Assembly: GCF_029866045.1 (NCBI RefSeq)
Contig: NZ_JARXAB010000132.1
Span: 1-54,894 of the forward strand
Origin: Ramlibacter sp.
GTDB taxonomy: Bacteria > Pseudomonadota > Gammaproteobacteria > Burkholderiales > Burkholderiaceae_C
Length of the DNA: 54,894 nucleotides
Reading direction: 5' to 3'
Below, one piece after another: positions 53,175-54,894 of this stretch (the first letter of the stretch is position 1; every line of letters starts with the position of its first letter). The position numbers and the translations under genes are program-made. The notes beneath the pieces were generated by a model. The model was not told the origin of the DNA and ran no database searches. It worked only from the letters and a program-made list of their open reading frames with translations.

Positions 53175-54395
53175 TCACGGTTCCTCAGGCCGGCAGGCGC
53201 CGCGTTCGGCGGTGAGCTGCGCAATGTCCGCCTCGTCGTAGCCACACTCTCGCAGGACCTCCTCGGTGTGCTCACCCAGCCGCGGTTGCATTCGCGTCAT
53301 CTGCATCGGCGAGCCCTTCATCTGCACAGGGCTGGCGGGGAAGCGCAGCATGCCTTCCGAGGGGTGTTCCGCCATATGCCAGAAATCCACGCTGGCCAAG
53401 TGGGGGTCTTCGGTGAGGTCCTCGAGATTATTCACGACGGAAAAGGGTACATCCGCATTCGAAAGCAGCGTGAGCCATTCAGCGTTGGTCTTGCGTGCGG
53501 CCTGCCGCTCCACTTCGTCCCAGACCTCACGAAAATGCTTTTGGCGCGCCGCAAAAGTTGCAAATCGCGGGTCCTCCATGATGTGCGGCTCGCCGGCAAG
53601 TTCAAAAAACTGGCGCCAGTTCGCATCGGAATAGGGCAGCAGGGCGAGGTAACCATCCCTGGTCTTGTAGGGGCGGCGCGACGCGGTGCTGACTGGCTGG
53701 TAGCCCATCGGGCCAAGCGGCGGCTCAAAGCAGTAACCCCATTGATGCTCAAGCATGTTGAAGGCGACCAGGCTTTCGAACATCGGAACCTGTATGTCCT
53801 GCCCCTCTCCTGTGCGCTCCCGATGTGCCACCGCCGCCAAGATGCCGATCACGGCATGCATCCCGCCCACTTTGTCGGCGATGATGGTTGGCATGAAACG
53901 AGGCTGACCCGCGATGACGGATTGAAGTTGCGCCAAACCGGAGGCCGCCTGTCCAATGTCGTCATAGGCTGGCCGGCCTGCGTAGTCGCCTTCATCGCTG
54001 TAGCCGGTGACATGGCAGTAGATCAGGCGCGGGTCGTTCCGTGACAGCGTCTCGTAGTCGAGCCCCAACTTGGTCGCGGCTGGCGTGCGCAGCGAGTGCA
54101 ACAGGATGTCTGTTCCGCGCAGGAGGCGGCGCAGCACTTCTTGCCCGCCAGCGGACTTCAGGTCGACGACGATGCTGCGCTTGCTGCGATTGCTGGAAAG
54201 AAAGAATGACCCCATCCGCGACGAGCGACGCGGACCGATCGCGCGGGTGAGGTCGCCTTCAGGTGGCTCCAGCTTGATCACGTCCGCGCCCAGATCTCCG
54301 AGGTACTGGCCTGCCATTGGGCCGAAGATCATCGACGCAATTTCGAGCACGCGGATCCCGGCTAGGGGGCCTCGTTTGGTTGGTTCTGGACTCAT
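53175..54395 (-). CDS. CaiB/BaiF-type (class III) CoA-transferase
   Basis: The 406-residue protein starts GPLAGIRVLEIASMIFGPMAGQ, carries GDLTRAIGPRR, and has the catalytic aspartate in PTIIADKVGGMHAVIGI, the features of class III CoA-transferases such as formyl-CoA transferase. It would activate an acid by CoA transfer without ATP, an alternative to the ligase of operon A. It is the first intact gene downstream of a duplicated copy of the operon A promoter region, with the ligase remnant between them and the stop of that remnant 12 bp upstream. Confidence 0.93.
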   Translation of the reverse strand: MSPEPTKRGPLAGIRVLEIASMIFGPMAGQYLGDLGADVIKLEPPEGDLTRAIGPRRSSRMGSFFLSSNRSKRSIVVDLKSAGGQEVLRRLLRGTDILLHSLRTPAATKLGLDYETLSRNDPRLIYCHVTGYSDEGDYAGRPAYDDIGQAASGLAQLQSVIAGQPRFMPTIIADKVGGMHAVIGILAAVAHRERTGEGQDIQVPMFESLVAFNMLEHQWGYCFEPPLGPMGYQPVSTASRRPYKTRDGYLALLPYSDANWRQFFELAGEPHIMEDPRFATFAARQKHFREVWDEVERQAARKTNAEWLTLLSNADVPFSVVNNLEDLTEDPHLASVDFWHMAEHPSEGMLRFPASPVQMKGSPMQMTRMQPRLGEHTEEVLRECGYDEADIAQLTAERGACRPEEP

Positions 54396-54407
54396 TTCTG
54401 TGGAACT

Positions 54408-54731
54408 TCAAAAACGTCGGTCGGACTCGGTAGGCGGCTGGCGGTGTTCGCGTTGGGTGGCGCTCCTCACTGAATCGAGCTGGCACAGTAGTGGTGTCCG
54501 TGCGTCTAGGCCAGCCTGTTGCACCTTTCCAGGGGTGATCAGGGTCTGTACGGTGTTGCGGCTTCGGTGGATGCAGATCCGGGCCTGGCAGTCAATCACC
54601 TTGACCGCGCGGGAGCAGGGGTCCAGCCTGCCCGGGCGCCCACAGGAGCCCATAGGCGCCCCGCGCTCACCGCAGCGGCGCGCCTGCTTTTGTCGCAGGC
54701 GAGGAATGGTCTCGCTCTCGGGGGTGGTCAT
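54408..54731 (-). pseudogene. Internally deleted remnant of an AMP-binding ligase (paralogue of the operon A ligase)
   Basis: The open frame of 107 codons starts MTTPESETIPRLRQKQARR, where 15 of the first 23 residues match the start of the operon A ligase (MQSPDSQTIPRLLQEQTRR). Its middle is unlike the ligase, but LITPGKVQQAGL near residues 64-75 matches the ligase C-terminus LTTTGKVQKARL in the same frame, with weaker similarity before it (CSRAVKVIDCQARICIH). So the 450-odd residues between the termini are gone and only the ends survive. No catalytic domain is left. The frame precedes the CoA-transferase gene by 12 bp. Confidence 0.7.
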
Positions 54732-54837
54732 TGAAATCGGTGCAATAATTTCTAAATCTCGAAAACTAATCCTGTTTTTGGAAAAGTTTAGCGATGACCG
54801 GTGGTACCCGCAAGCGGCTTTTGCTAGGGGTCTATGC
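54732..54837 (-). promoter_or_regulatory. Promoter and upstream dyad of group B (copy of the operon A region)
   Basis: It has -35 TTGCGG (54808-54813), a 17-bp spacer and -10 TAAACT (54785-54790), and the dyad GCaTAG-ACCC-CTAGC (54823-54837). Aligned without gaps to 46331-46420, the span 54751-54840 matches at about 60 of 90 positions, including the block GAAAAGTTTA and the leader motif around TTTCGAGATTT. The distance from the start codon is identical in both copies (20 bp to the aligned block). So the promoter was probably kept although the ligase gene behind it decayed. Confidence 0.65.
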
Positions 54838-54894
54838 CAGGGTTGACGGCTGGTAGGAAGTCGAGTAATTTCAGTTAATCGAATCTATTTTCGA
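54838..54894 (+). promoter_or_regulatory. Divergent promoter at window edge, shared dyad
   Basis: On the plus strand -35 TTGACG (54843-54848), 17 bp, then -10 TAATTT (54866-54871) are followed by GAATCTATTTTCGA (54881-54894), which matches GAATCTATTTCGA in the operon A leader (complement of 46339-46351). The dyad at 54823-54837 lies between this promoter and the opposite one, centred near -48 and -52 respectively. A gene transcribed to the right of the window is therefore likely. Promoter calls are by eye. Confidence 0.5.

Noticed and set aside
52997-53275. 92-codon minus-strand frame before Bug 3
   Set aside because: It overlaps the CoA-transferase end in another frame and has no recognised motif or ribosome binding site.

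Overview
The window is GC-rich chromosomal DNA of a betaproteobacterium, most likely of the order Burkholderiales. The signs are a phasin gene, three Bug-type (tripartite tricarboxylate transporter) solute receptors, cytochrome c4 next to a System II (ResB/CcsA) cytochrome c maturation pair, and a dense catabolic region of acyl-CoA enzymes. I saw no rRNA, tRNA, CRISPR array or intact insertion sequence.

Positions 1-30.8 kb are mostly housekeeping genes in short, mixed-strand units: the tail of a cation P-type ATPase, folB and a folM-like reductase, a MidA-type methyltransferase, a BrnT-type toxin with a helix-turn-helix partner, cca, a glutathione transferase, a Slt-type lytic transglycosylase, 5-formyl-THF cyclo-ligase, glmU, an Lrp-type regulator, glmS, two envelope proteins, an NhaR-like regulator beside terC, a phasin, metK, two LpxL-type acyltransferases, engB with an alpha/beta hydrolase, cytochrome c4, resB-ccsA, msrPQ, lptM-lysA and cyaY.

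Positions 30.8-54.9 kb form an accessory catabolic island almost entirely on the minus strand. Operon A (46.3 down to 30.8 kb, 14 genes, mostly touching or overlapping) encodes an acyl-CoA ligase, a cyclase-family hydrolase, an acyl-CoA dehydrogenase, two Bug receptors, a flavin monooxygenase, a thiolase-fold protein with a DUF35 partner, a ThDP enzyme, a D-2-hydroxyacid dehydrogenase, an APH-like phosphotransferase, an unknown protein, a gene broken by an in-frame TGA, and a CoA-transferase/hydrolase. Group C (49.1-46.5 kb) encodes an LLM flavin monooxygenase, a flavin reductase and a LysR regulator. Group B (54.4-50.0 kb) encodes a class III CoA-transferase, a third Bug receptor, a nitronate-monooxygenase-like protein and an enoyl-CoA hydratase. 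A bicupin gene points the other way between B and C. Together they suggest uptake, oxygenation, CoA activation, beta-oxidation and C-C cleavage of an organic acid I cannot identify.

The most notable observation is that the promoter of operon A and the region upstream of group B are related copies: about 60 of 90 positions match without gaps, at the same distance from the start codon, with the same TTGCxx-17-TAAACT promoter and the same upstream dyad. In the second copy the ligase gene has collapsed to a short open frame that keeps only its N- and C-terminal ends. A divergent promoter at the right edge shares the same dyad, so at least one more unit probably begins outside the window. Other points of interest are a 62-bp repeat that includes the metK 3' end, a structured-looking metK leader, and a palindrome over the start of the Lrp-type gene.
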